A stretch of DNA of 64,000 nucleotides, from contig NZ_KB898649.1 in the NCBI RefSeq assembly GCF_000377665.1, positions 1 to 64,000 on the forward strand, given 5' to 3'. A program made the translations under genes and the position numbers. This document shows positions 1-8,705 of the stretch, in pieces. Source of the DNA: Vreelandella zhanjiangensis DSM 21076 (GTDB taxonomy: Bacteria; Pseudomonadota; Gammaproteobacteria; Pseudomonadales; Halomonadaceae). Below the pieces are notes generated by a model that searched no databases, was not told where the DNA came from, and saw only the letters and a program-made list of their open reading frames with translations. The first letter of the stretch is position 1, and the number at the start of each line of letters is the position of its first letter.

Positions 1-171
1 TATTAGCCTGGGTTTCCCCAGGTTATCCCCCACTATCGGGCAGATTCCTATGCATTACTCACCCGTCCGCCGCTCGTCAGCGTCTAGCAAGCTAGACCTG
101 TTACCGCTCGACTTGCATGTGTTAAGCCTGCCGCCAGCGTTCAATCTGAGCCATGATCAAACTCTTCAGTT
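1..171 (-). rRNA. rrs: 16S ribosomal RNA, 5' end (partial)
   Basis: The reverse complement of this stretch begins with the universal bacterial 16S start (AGAGTTTGATCATGGCTCAG, at 164-145) and continues through GAACGCTGGCGGCAGGC and the V1 hairpin to the left edge of the window. The mature 5' end is placed near 171 by analogy with E. coli, where that motif begins at base 8. The V1 stem and the GGTGAGTAATGCATAGGAAT run look like Halomonadaceae. Most of the gene, and presumably the 23S and 5S genes, lie outside the window. Confidence 0.97.
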
Positions 172-418
172 TAAAATCATTGTGATTCTTACTCGTTACC
201 CGAAGGTAACAAAAGCGAATCAAACTTGGCTCAAGGTTCAAACGAATTATACTGTGATACTCATATCACACCGTTACTTAAAAGCAACGACATGAAGAGT
301 ATTACTGTGTTCGCCTGCCTTGATATTTGGTGACTTGTCACCCTCATCGGCAAACGCCCACATGAATTACCTGATCAAATTATTAAAGAGCTACCGAAGG
401 ACGCTGCCCGTTCGATGT
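172..418 (-). other. rRNA operon leader (5' external transcribed spacer)
   Basis: This non-coding stretch lies between the inferred rRNA start site (about 419) and the 16S 5' end. It contains boxA at 379-391 and a perfect 6-bp hairpin with a C(UUCG)G tetraloop at 195-210 (GTTACC TTCG GGTAAC on the minus strand). It probably carries the RNase III/16S processing stem as well, whose partner would be outside the window. No gene is supported here. Confidence 0.75.
379..391 (-). promoter_or_regulatory. rRNA antitermination boxA
   Basis: The minus strand reads GCTCTTTAATAAT, followed by TTGATCAGGTAATTCATGTG. This closely matches the E. coli rrn boxA and its flank (TGCTCTTTAACAATTTATCAG). It lies about 30 nt into the leader, where the NusB/S10 antitermination complex normally loads. 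Confidence 0.85.
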
Positions 419-425
419 GGGGCGT

Positions 426-453
426 ATTCTACCCAATTTATCCGAAGGGTCAA
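426..453 (-). promoter_or_regulatory. rRNA operon promoter
   Basis: On the minus strand, TTGACC (453-448) and TAGAAT (431-426) are separated by 16 bp, the short spacing typical of rrn P1 promoters. An A/T-rich stretch (454-480) upstream could be an UP element. The start site is estimated near 419. Only one promoter is evident; E. coli has two. Confidence 0.8.
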
Positions 454-522
454 CCACTTTTTGCATTTCTTTTAAGACGATAGTGCGTCTATGGGGAAAC
501 GCCCCGCTACGGCTACCTATAG

Positions 523-1524
523 CTATTCAGGCTTCACGGCAGCCAAGCGCGCCAGCAACTCTTGGCGCCTGGATTCAGCCGTAAAGGCTTCGGTGATGGC
601 ATTGCGGTTCAACTCGACAAAAGCGTCTTCATCCCAGCCAAATGCTTCCGCGCAAGCTATATGGTTAGCCAGCAGCCCACCGCCGAAGTAGGCAGGGTCA
701 TCCGAACTGATGGTGACGTTTAGTCCTTTATCTAAAAGTGCTGGCAGCGGATGGTCGGTTAATTCATCAACCACCTTAAGACTAGTATTGGAAAGCGGGC
801 ATACGGTGAGTACCGTTTGCTGCTCATAGAGGCGATCCACGACCTCATCGCTTTCCAGGCAGCGAATGCCATGATCAATACGACATACATCCAGCATATC
901 CAACGCTTCGAGAATATACGCAGCAGGCCCTTCCTCCCCGGCATGGGCCACCCGAGCCAAGCCTATCTCTTTGGCACGATTGAAAACTGCTACAAATTTC
1001 GAGGGCGGATGATCACGCTCAGCGCTATCCAGACCAATAGCATCCAGCAGCTTCCAATAGGGTGCGGCTTGCTCAAGCACCTGTAGCGCTTCATCGGCAG
1101 GCCGGTCGCGCAAAAAGGCCATGATCAGGCCAACACTTAGATCTAGCGTTTGCTCGGCTTCTTCTTTGGCACGTAACAATCCGGCCATGACAACATCAAG
1201 TGCTATGCCACGCTGTAAGTGAGCCTGAGGGTCAAAATGCATATCAATGTGAACAACGCCTTCACTACTGGCCCGCTTGAAATAATCCATGGCCAGATCA
1301 AAAAAATCCTGTTCGTGGCACAGGACACTCATACCCTCGTAATACAGATTTAAAAACCCCTGCAGATCCTTGAACTGATATGCGGCCTTGGCCTCATCAA
1401 CGGAGGTATAAGGCAACGTAATGCCATTACGCTCCGCCAGCGCAAACATAAGCTCTGGCTCAAGAGAGCCCTCAATGTGTAAATGAAGCTCGACTTTAGG
1501 AAGATGGCGTAAAAAATCCTGCAT
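523..1524 (-). CDS. Adenine deaminase of the adenosine deaminase superfamily
   Basis: This 333-residue metal-dependent TIM-barrel deaminase hydrolyses an exocyclic amino group of a purine, producing hypoxanthine (or inosine) and ammonia in the cytoplasm. Visible landmarks are the metal-binding HLH at residues 14-16, HAGEE at 194-198, the DHG histidine at 218 and SSDDP at 273-277. The N-terminal HLHIEGSLEP is the form seen in the Aah1/adenine deaminase type 2 group, rather than the HLDG of classical adenosine deaminases, so adenine is the likelier substrate. It lies 31 nt after cydC and looks like the last gene of the cio/cyd operon. A GGAAAAG ribosome-binding site precedes the ATG. Confidence 0.85.
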   Translation of the reverse strand: MQDFLRHLPKVELHLHIEGSLEPELMFALAERNGITLPYTSVDEAKAAYQFKDLQGFLNLYYEGMSVLCHEQDFFDLAMDYFKRASSEGVVHIDMHFDPQAHLQRGIALDVVMAGLLRAKEEAEQTLDLSVGLIMAFLRDRPADEALQVLEQAAPYWKLLDAIGLDSAERDHPPSKFVAVFNRAKEIGLARVAHAGEEGPAAYILEALDMLDVCRIDHGIRCLESDEVVDRLYEQQTVLTVCPLSNTSLKVVDELTDHPLPALLDKGLNVTISSDDPAYFGGGLLANHIACAEAFGWDEDAFVELNRNAITEAFTAESRRQELLARLAAVKPE

Positions 1525-1555
1525 AACTTTTCCTTAGCGCCTTAGATTAAGCGCA

Positions 1556-3283
1556 TTACTTTCTTTGACTGAGCTCTCCAGCACTTAGGTGCCAGTGATG
1601 TTTTATCTGCTGAGTTAGTCCGCCAATAAAGCCGTGGTGAGCAAAAAAGATAACGGTGCGCCCTGCCAACCACTTAGCAAGCGCATTGGCCACCTTTTCG
1701 GCAGTGTCATAATCGATTGCAGCGAAGGGCTCATCCAGGATAACCACCGAGGGATTCATTAATAATAGCCGAGCGAGTGCAACACGCCGCGCCTGGCCAC
1801 CTGAGAGCTGCTGCCCCCGCTCACCTACCGGCGTTTGCAGCTGCCTGGGAAGTGATTTAACCCACTCATCCAGCGCCATCGACTCGAGCACATCCCAAAG
1901 TGCGTCGTCGCTGGCATCAGGATTGCCTAGACGCAGATTATCTTCCAGGGAAGCATCAAAAAGATCCACCTGCTGCGTCAGCAATGCAATACGCTGGGAT
2001 CGCTGGCACTCAGGCACCCTAACAGGCAAGCAGCCACCTACGCGAACATCGCCGCTAAACGGCGCAAGACGCCCAGTTAAAAGCGCCGCCAAGGTACTTT
2101 TACCTGCACCGGATCGCCCCGTAATAAGTGCCTGCTCGCCTGCCGCCAACTTAAATGACACACTATCAAGGGCAGGCTCTACACTGGCGGAATAGCGGTA
2201 AGTGACATGATCCAACGTCAAGCCAAGCCCGTGTGCAGGTAAAGACTGATCTTTATTCAATACCCGATCAGGTCCTAACGCATTTAAACGCTCGGCCGCG
2301 GCGACGCTACCTCCCAAGCGCGCAAAAGCGCCAGGAAGCGGAACGAAAACCTCATTAATCCCCAGAAGCACTAGCAGTAGCATCACAAGAATAGGCCCAG
2401 CGATTACATCACTTGCCACCATCATGCCGCCTACCCAAACCATCCCTAGCAACAAAAGCCCGGTAATGACGCCGATAATACTGTTACCCACGGCAACGCT
2501 GCGCCCAAGGCGACGCTGATTATCCAGCGCTGCGTCTTCATGTGCCTCCACCTGATTTCGATGCCAGGCGGCAGTTCGATAAGCAATCAACTCAGCGGAT
2601 GCCTGCAGCTGATCAACCACTAACCGGCGAAGCCCTTCTTGATCAGCCACCTGACGATGGCTATGCGCAAAGCTTAAGCGCGCCATTCCATACGTAAGGC
2701 CCAACCAAAGGAGAAGCAGTACGCCCCCTACCCAAAGCGCAACGCCGGGCAGCCAAATGGCCATAAAGAGACTTACGCCAACAATGATCAGCAGGCTTAC
2801 CAACGGCGGCATCAACAGCCGCAGATATAAATTATCCAGCGCATCGATATCAGCGGTTAAGCGGCCCAACCAATCGCTCACACGCTGGCGTCGTAAGGCA
2901 GCCTCATCTAACTGCATTAACTGACCAAAAACCCGATAACGCAGATCGGCCAACAGGCGCAGCACTGTGTTGTGGTTGTAAAGGCGCTCAACGTAGCGAG
3001 CAACCGTACGTAACAGCGCAAAAAACCGTATCCCCCCACCCGGCACATACACATCCAATCTAGCGGGCATTCCCAATAAAAAGGCGATACCGGTTAACGC
3101 ACAAGCAGTAATAAACCAGCCGGAAAGCCCTAATAGTGCAAGACCGGCAGCAAGGGTTAACCAAATAAGCAAAGCGCCCAGCATAAACTGCTGCCGGCGC
3201 TTCACTATTAGCGTCACCCAAGGCAACAACGCACGGCGCGCTTGGGATAGCATGGACACAGAAGACGACGTGTCATGTTTCAT
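1556..3283 (-). CDS. cydC: Heterodimeric thiol (glutathione/cysteine) ABC exporter subunit CydC
   Basis: This 575-residue half-transporter has an N-terminal membrane domain with about six segments (residues 35-310) and a C-terminal ATPase domain. The ATPase has a Walker A of GRSGAGKST, a signature LSGGQARRVALAR and a Walker B ending VVILDEPFAAID. With CydD it exports cysteine or glutathione to the periplasm, which is needed to assemble heme in cytochrome bd. Its start overlaps the end of cydD by 11 nt, which fits translational coupling and a 1:1 heterodimer. The start follows from length and the MKHD N-terminus; an in-frame downstream ATG is possible. Confidence 0.93.
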   Translation of the reverse strand: MKHDTSSSVSMLSQARRALLPWVTLIVKRRQQFMLGALLIWLTLAAGLALLGLSGWFITACALTGIAFLLGMPARLDVYVPGGGIRFFALLRTVARYVERLYNHNTVLRLLADLRYRVFGQLMQLDEAALRRQRVSDWLGRLTADIDALDNLYLRLLMPPLVSLLIIVGVSLFMAIWLPGVALWVGGVLLLLWLGLTYGMARLSFAHSHRQVADQEGLRRLVVDQLQASAELIAYRTAAWHRNQVEAHEDAALDNQRRLGRSVAVGNSIIGVITGLLLLGMVWVGGMMVASDVIAGPILVMLLLVLLGINEVFVPLPGAFARLGGSVAAAERLNALGPDRVLNKDQSLPAHGLGLTLDHVTYRYSASVEPALDSVSFKLAAGEQALITGRSGAGKSTLAALLTGRLAPFSGDVRVGGCLPVRVPECQRSQRIALLTQQVDLFDASLEDNLRLGNPDASDDALWDVLESMALDEWVKSLPRQLQTPVGERGQQLSGGQARRVALARLLLMNPSVVILDEPFAAIDYDTAEKVANALAKWLAGRTVIFFAHHGFIGGLTQQIKHHWHLSAGELSQRK

Positions 3284-4937
3284 AACTCATCTCCTCTAGA
3301 TGGCCATTACGCATTTCAAGATGCCGCTGAGCTGCCTTAATAGCAGCTGGGTGATGGGTCGCCATGACCATTGTGCGCCCTTGGGCCGCCCATACCAGCA
3401 ATGCCTGAATAACCACCTCTTCGGTTTCTGTATCCAGGCTTGCCGTTGGTTCGTCGAGCAAAATCAAAGAGGCGTCACTTAAATAAATACGTGCCAAGGC
3501 AAGCCGCTGCGCCTGACCGCCCGACAAACCTATCCCGCGCTCGCCTATCAGTGTGTCCAAACCATGGGGTAACTTATCTAACAAAGCCTTCAAACCTGCC
3601 TGACGAAGCGCCACCAGCATGGCTGAGCGATCTGCATCCGGGTTAGCCAGGCGCAAATTGTCAGCCAAACTGCCGTGTAAAAGGCTTGGCTGCTGGTCGA
3701 GCCATGCGTAACGGGGTTGGGCTAACTGCAGAGAGCCTTGAGATGGCGTTAGAAAACCAGCCAACAGGGCCAGAAGTGTCGATTTACCGCTTCCCGACGG
3801 GCCGCTAATAGCAATAACGCTGCCTTTTTTTACCGTTAGATCAATTGGCCCCAATACCCGGCCACGGCTCGCGTATTCCACGCTCACATTTTTCAATACG
3901 GCAATATCATCAGCCGCGTCAGGCTCATTCAGTAAGCTTCGTTGAATACTCGACTCGTTAAGCACCGTTACCAGGCTTTCCGCTGCGCCCAGCGCCGTCG
4001 CCCGGTCATGATAGTGCTGAGAAAGCGTTCTCAAGGGCTGAAAAAACTCTGGAGCAAGCAGCAAGACGGCCAGGCCCGAAAAAAGCGTTAATGAAGGTGC
4101 TGGCCCGTACTCGATATACCCAAGCAAGCCAAAGCCCACATACATCGCAACCACCGCAATGGCCACCGACGCAAAGAATTCAAGCACTGCAGAAGATAAA
4201 AAAGCCAATCGAAGGGTGCGCATACTCAACCGGCGATAGTCATCGGTTGCCCACCATACGTCTTTATGTGCGCTAGCCGTTCGTCCGAATAACTGAAGCG
4301 TACTCATCCCGCGGACGCGATCCAAAAAATGGGCGGAAAGACGTGCCACCGCCGCAAACTGATCGCGATTGATACGTTCAGCCCCCATACCCACCAACGC
4401 CATGAATAGAGGAATGATGGGTGCGGAGAGTAACAAAAACACAGCCACCAGATAATCAAGCTTAACCACGACTAATAGAATCAATAGTGGCAGCATGGCG
4501 ACGATACGCAGTTGGGTATAAAAACGTGCAAAAAAACCGTCCAGAGCTTCGATATTCTCAACGGCCTGGGTCGCCAAGGCACCGCTTTGCTGGTAAGCCA
4601 ACCATACCGGCCCCAGCGACCAATACTTATCCAGCATTTGACGCCGCGCGTGCTGGCGGATGCACAAACTGGCCTCAAGGCTAATGGTTTCTTGCGCCCA
4701 CTGGCATATACCCCGCCCCAGCACACACAGTGCCAGTAAGACCAGCACGCCAACCAGCTGAGAAGGAGACTGCTGATGGACTGTGAGCTGCTCCACCAGC
4801 CACGCTAGGCCGACTACAATAATCACCGTCTGCACGCCAGCTAAAACGCCAAGAAAAGCGGCGAGATGTAATCTTCGCCGCTCTAATGTTGCTAGCGTTT
4901 TTAACCAGGAGCGAGCGGTCAATGACTGCTCTATCAT
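3273..4937 (-). CDS. cydD: Heterodimeric thiol ABC exporter subunit CydD
   Basis: This 554-residue partner of CydC has an exporter-type membrane domain (about residues 20-320) and an ATPase domain with a Walker A of GPSGSGKST, signature LSGGQAQRLALAR and Walker B LILLDEPTASLD. It lies 15 nt downstream of cioB and overlaps cydC. The arrangement oxidase genes then cydDC is common in Pseudomonas relatives and ties the exporter to maturation of this bd-type oxidase. CydD is called rather than CydC from gene order and from its pairing with the more CydC-like downstream protein. Confidence 0.92.
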   Translation of the reverse strand: MIEQSLTARSWLKTLATLERRRLHLAAFLGVLAGVQTVIIVVGLAWLVEQLTVHQQSPSQLVGVLVLLALCVLGRGICQWAQETISLEASLCIRQHARRQMLDKYWSLGPVWLAYQQSGALATQAVENIEALDGFFARFYTQLRIVAMLPLLILLVVVKLDYLVAVFLLLSAPIIPLFMALVGMGAERINRDQFAAVARLSAHFLDRVRGMSTLQLFGRTASAHKDVWWATDDYRRLSMRTLRLAFLSSAVLEFFASVAIAVVAMYVGFGLLGYIEYGPAPSLTLFSGLAVLLLAPEFFQPLRTLSQHYHDRATALGAAESLVTVLNESSIQRSLLNEPDAADDIAVLKNVSVEYASRGRVLGPIDLTVKKGSVIAISGPSGSGKSTLLALLAGFLTPSQGSLQLAQPRYAWLDQQPSLLHGSLADNLRLANPDADRSAMLVALRQAGLKALLDKLPHGLDTLIGERGIGLSGGQAQRLALARIYLSDASLILLDEPTASLDTETEEVVIQALLVWAAQGRTMVMATHHPAAIKAAQRHLEMRNGHLEEMSYET

Positions 4938-4952
4938 CTGTATGCCCCTGGC

Positions 4953-5954
4953 TTAATGATACCCTTCACCCACACGCACCTTGCCGCGAAATACCCAGTA
5001 GGTCCATGCGGTATACACCAGGATAATCGGAATAACAAAAAGCACACCGATCAAAAGAAATAGCTGTGACTCAGGCGCCGACGCTGCATCCCATAAAGTG
5101 TAATTAGGCGGCACGATCATGGGCCACTGGCTCACAATCAAGCCCAGGTACGTAAACACATAGATACCGATTGTCGCGAGAAAGGGATAGCTTTCGCGGC
5201 GCTGCTTAACTGAACGCAATACCAGGAAAGCAAAGAAAAGCGCCAGCGCTGGGAAAATCCAAATGATGCGTATATGACCAAACCAACGCTCCCAAACGAC
5301 CTGGTTCACAAACGGCGTCCAGATACTGACGATCGCAAAGACCACAAGCACGATGCCCAACAGCATGGGAGTGATTTTATAAGCCCAATCCTGAATATGG
5401 CCTTCTGACTTAAGAATCAGCCACGTAGAGCCCAACAGTGCATAACCTGCCATTAACCCCAGGCCCGTTACCACGGTAAAGGGCGTTAACCAGTCAAAGG
5501 CACCCCCTGTATATACAAAGCCTTCGGTTTCAAAGCCCTGAATATAGGCCCCGACCACGACGCCTTGCGCAAAAGCAGCAATCGCTGAGCCCCAGCAAAA
5601 TGCGCGATTCCACCAATGGCGGTTGCGGCGCGATTTAAATCGGAACTCAAAGGCTACCCCGCGGAAAATCAATCCGGCCAGCATCAAGAAAACGCCGATA
5701 TACAATGCCGGCAGAAAAATCGAGTAAACCAGCGGAAAGGCAGCCAGCAGCCCCGCCCCACCCAAGACCAACCACGTTTCATTACCGTCCCACACTGGGG
5801 CGACAGAGTTCATCATGACATCGCGCGCATCTTCATCGGGGGCGAAAGGAAAGAGAATCCCCAACCCAAGGTCAAAGCCATCCATCAATACATACATGAT
5901 GACGCCAAATCCGATGATACCTGCCCAAATAATCGATAGATCGAACATTTCCAT
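4953..5954 (-). CDS. cioB: Cytochrome bd-type (cyanide-insensitive) quinol oxidase subunit II
   Basis: This 333-residue polytopic membrane protein begins with the subunit II signature (VLMDGFDLGLGILFPF, then WDGNETWLVLGG at about residues 55-66). It pairs with CioA in the inner membrane to reduce O2 with quinol electrons. Its length matches CioB of Pseudomonas (about 335) better than E. coli CydB (379). Only 2 nt separate it from cioA. No cydX-like small gene is present in the 15-nt gap before cydD. Confidence 0.93.
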   Translation of the reverse strand: MEMFDLSIIWAGIIGFGVIMYVLMDGFDLGLGILFPFAPDEDARDVMMNSVAPVWDGNETWLVLGGAGLLAAFPLVYSIFLPALYIGVFLMLAGLIFRGVAFEFRFKSRRNRHWWNRAFCWGSAIAAFAQGVVVGAYIQGFETEGFVYTGGAFDWLTPFTVVTGLGLMAGYALLGSTWLILKSEGHIQDWAYKITPMLLGIVLVVFAIVSIWTPFVNQVVWERWFGHIRIIWIFPALALFFAFLVLRSVKQRRESYPFLATIGIYVFTYLGLIVSQWPMIVPPNYTLWDAASAPESQLFLLIGVLFVIPIILVYTAWTYWVFRGKVRVGEGYH

Positions 5955-5956
5955 GA

Positions 5957-7372
5957 TCAGCTCCTCACCGGGTCAACGTCATCATCAAAAGGGGTATGGG
6001 CAGCAGAAAGAGGTCGCTTAGGACGATCGGCATCTCTATCTGCCGATGCTTGCGCGTGCTCAGGCAGCATTCCGTTACGCACAACGCGAAGGATGTAGTA
6101 AATACCGGCGTAGAAAACCACGGCATATACCAGCATATAGCCAATCAGGGTAAACAAGGCCATCCACCCTGTTAGAGAGGGAGTTACACCTTCGGCGTGA
6201 GTCATGATGCCATATACCAGCCAAGGCGCCCGACCTGACTCGGTGACAACCCAACCAGCCAATACCGCAATAAAGGGTAGTGAAACCATCCCTACTAATG
6301 TTTTCAAGAAAAGGCGACTTTCGTAAATACGTCCTTTACGACGAAGCAGCAATCCCGCGAACGCAGTAGCAATCATCAACAGTCCGATCCCCACCATCAC
6401 TCGGAAGGCCCAGAATACAATCATGACGGGGGGTTGCTCTTCAGGCACGGCTTCACTAATGCCGGGAATTTCGCCGTCCAGCGAGTGAGTAAGAATAAGG
6501 CTGGCCAGGTTTGGAATGCCGATCGCAAACCGGTTTTCCTGGGCCTCTTGATCGGGTATGGCAAATAGCAGTAACGGTACGTTGGTTGCCGTTTCCCAGT
6601 GACCCTCCATGGCAGCTACCTTAGTAGGCTGATGCTCTAACGTATTCAAACCATGAAAATCACCAATCACGGCTTGGGCAGGCGTCAGGAACAGCAGTAG
6701 CCATAGGCACATCGACAGCGCGCGCCGATTGGCTTCAGGGTCACGGCCGCGCATCAAGAACCAGGCACTCACACCAGCAACGACAAAGCCACCCGTGATG
6801 AAAGAAGCCATCGCCATATGCATAAAGCGGTAAGGGAAAGAGGGATTAAAGATCGCGTCAGACCAGGAGGTCACGTGAAAACGGTTGTCAATCAGCTCAA
6901 CACCTGCCGGTGTATGCATCCAGCTATTGGCAGACAATATCCAGAAAGCAGAAATAAACGTACCGATCGCCACCATCGTGGCGGCTAGCAAATGGATGCC
7001 TTGGGGGACTTTTCCACGACCAAAAAGCAGAATGCCCAGAAAGGCCGCTTCAAGAAAGAACGCCGTGACCACTTCATAACTTAGCATGGGACCTATGAAG
7101 TTGGAGGCCGCCAAGGAGAAGTTGCTCCAGTTAGTACCAAACTGAAACGACATTACGATCCCTGATACCACTCCCATCCCGAAGACCACGGCAAACACTT
7201 TTGTCCAAAATAGCGCCAAACGGTCCCAAGCAGGGTTTTGCGTTTTAAAAAACAGCCCTTGCAGCAAGGCTATATAAGAGGCCAACCCGATGGTAAACAC
7301 CGGGAAGATCGCATGAAAACACACGACGAATGCGAATTGGATTCGCGATAGCATCAAGGGATCAAGTTCCAT
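5957..7372 (-). CDS. cioA: Cytochrome bd-type (cyanide-insensitive) quinol oxidase subunit I
   Basis: This 471-residue heme-bearing subunit oxidises ubiquinol and reduces O2. Visible residues include H20 (FHAIFP) and H185 (FMHMAMA) as heme ligands, E100 and E108 in the conserved YEVVTAFFLEA stretch, a probable Met ligand at about 326, and GRAPW at 380-384 (GRQPW in E. coli). The periplasmic quinol loop (about 240-315) is short and lacks the long CydA C-terminal insertion, which places it in the CioA group. It is the first gene of a cioAB-cydDC-deaminase operon. A candidate Anr/FNR site lies about 175 bp upstream. Confidence 0.94.
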   Translation of the reverse strand: MELDPLMLSRIQFAFVVCFHAIFPVFTIGLASYIALLQGLFFKTQNPAWDRLALFWTKVFAVVFGMGVVSGIVMSFQFGTNWSNFSLAASNFIGPMLSYEVVTAFFLEAAFLGILLFGRGKVPQGIHLLAATMVAIGTFISAFWILSANSWMHTPAGVELIDNRFHVTSWSDAIFNPSFPYRFMHMAMASFITGGFVVAGVSAWFLMRGRDPEANRRALSMCLWLLLFLTPAQAVIGDFHGLNTLEHQPTKVAAMEGHWETATNVPLLLFAIPDQEAQENRFAIGIPNLASLILTHSLDGEIPGISEAVPEEQPPVMIVFWAFRVMVGIGLLMIATAFAGLLLRRKGRIYESRLFLKTLVGMVSLPFIAVLAGWVVTESGRAPWLVYGIMTHAEGVTPSLTGWMALFTLIGYMLVYAVVFYAGIYYILRVVRNGMLPEHAQASADRDADRPKRPLSAAHTPFDDDVDPVRS

Positions 7373-7545
7373 TACGCGCTCCTAAGACCTGAATTAATAT
7401 CCCATTAAGATTAAGACAAGCTTAGTTGAGCCATTAAAGCGCTGCATTTTAGTTATAAGCACTAAGCTTATTCTTTACTTATATTGTCATCCTACTCCTT
7501 CGATACCCAATATACACCGGCCTATTATTTTGAATACGTGTCTCA

Positions 7546-7559
7546 TTGACGCACATCAA
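7546..7559. promoter_or_regulatory. Candidate Anr/FNR box upstream of cioA
   Basis: TTGAC-GCAC-ATCAA differs from the FNR/Anr consensus TTGAT-N4-ATCAA at one base. It sits in the cioA upstream region, just after the stop of the preceding antiporter gene, so cioA is the only plausible target. I could not assign a matching -10 at the standard class II spacing, so whether it activates or represses is open. Confidence 0.6.
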
Positions 7560-7576
7560 ATAATGCTAAGAATTCA

Positions 7577-8551
7577 TCAAGATAAAACCACAATACTTAC
7601 CATATAGCCGGTATAAGCTATGAAAAGAGTAAACAGCACACCGCCTTCCAAACGATTAATTCGCCGTGGGCGTCCGCGCCATGAAAATGCAAACAGGATC
7701 ATCAGCAGTGTCATACAGGTCATGATGCTCCAGTCGCGCACCAGTACTTCCCGACCCGCCTCGATAGGGGCGATAACACCCGCGAGCCCTACCACCGCCA
7801 GACTGTTAAACAAGTTAGAACCCACAACGTTACCCAGCACCATATCGTGCTCCCCACGGCGCAGCGCACTGATGGAAGAAGCCAGTTCAGGCAATGAAGT
7901 ACCTATCGCCACAACGGTTAAACCGATGATCAGATCGCTAACCCCAAAGTGCTGAGCAATTTCAACCGCACCCCACACCAGCATGCGCGAGCTGATAATC
8001 AAAAACACCAAGCCAACCAACGTCCACATAATCGCTTTACCGCGTGACATGGGCTTGCTATCAAGCGATTCAGACACATCATCAACGAGCGGGTCGTTCT
8101 GCTGTTTTTTCGAGCGGATGATACTAAAGCCAATAAACACAGCCAGGGTCACTAACAAGACAGCCGCCTCCCAACGGGAAACCCAACCATCCCAAAGCAT
8201 GAGTCCAGTAAGCAGCGTGACCACGATGAGAAACGGCATCTCTTTACGGATGACGCTTGAATGCACGGCCAAGGGAGCAATGAGCGCGACAAAGCCCAAC
8301 ACCAGGCCAATGTTGGCAATATTGGAGCCATAGGCGTTGCCCACCGCCAAGCCAGGATTGCCCTGAATAGCCGCTAATACGGACACCATCATTTCTGGCG
8401 CTGAGGTACCAAAACCTATCACCAGCATACCGATCAATAAGGGGGAAAGGCCGAGCCAGCGTGATGTAGCGGCAGCACCATCAACAAACTTCTCCGCACT
8501 CCAGATCAACAACCCCAATCCCACCAGTACCGCTAGAACAGGAAGCAACAT
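7577..8551 (-). CDS. Calcium/sodium antiporter (CaCA family, YrbG-like)
   Basis: This 324-residue membrane exchanger has the two inverted alpha repeats of the CaCA family. The first is GFGTSAPEMMVSV with GNAYGSNIANIG (about residues 47-83) and the second AIGTSLPELASS with GNVVGSNLFNSL (about 215-255), joined by a charged cytoplasmic loop near 150-170. The family exchanges Na+ or H+ for Ca2+. The gene appears monocistronic and is divergent from pqiA. The ion actually moved cannot be read from sequence. In a halophile a sodium-homeostasis role is plausible but inferred. Confidence 0.88.
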   Translation of the reverse strand: MLLPVLAVLVGLGLLIWSAEKFVDGAAATSRWLGLSPLLIGMLVIGFGTSAPEMMVSVLAAIQGNPGLAVGNAYGSNIANIGLVLGFVALIAPLAVHSSVIRKEMPFLIVVTLLTGLMLWDGWVSRWEAAVLLVTLAVFIGFSIIRSKKQQNDPLVDDVSESLDSKPMSRGKAIMWTLVGLVFLIISSRMLVWGAVEIAQHFGVSDLIIGLTVVAIGTSLPELASSISALRRGEHDMVLGNVVGSNLFNSLAVVGLAGVIAPIEAGREVLVRDWSIMTCMTLLMILFAFSWRGRPRRINRLEGGVLFTLFIAYTGYMVSIVVLS

Positions 8552-8705
8552 TTCATTTCCTTATTGAACAAATATTAGGCACTATCGCGGCTGCATCCTT
8601 GACTAACCCGATGCTCCGGTCAAGTACGATATAAGCTATTATTTGGCTAAGCCGGGTTTGACAGCTAAACGGCCTAGCTTCTGTTAGTTTTACTTTGAAT
8701 TCGCA

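Noticed and set aside
50..295. 81-codon plus-strand reading frame at the left edge
   Set aside because: It is the antisense of the 16S rRNA 5' end and leader.
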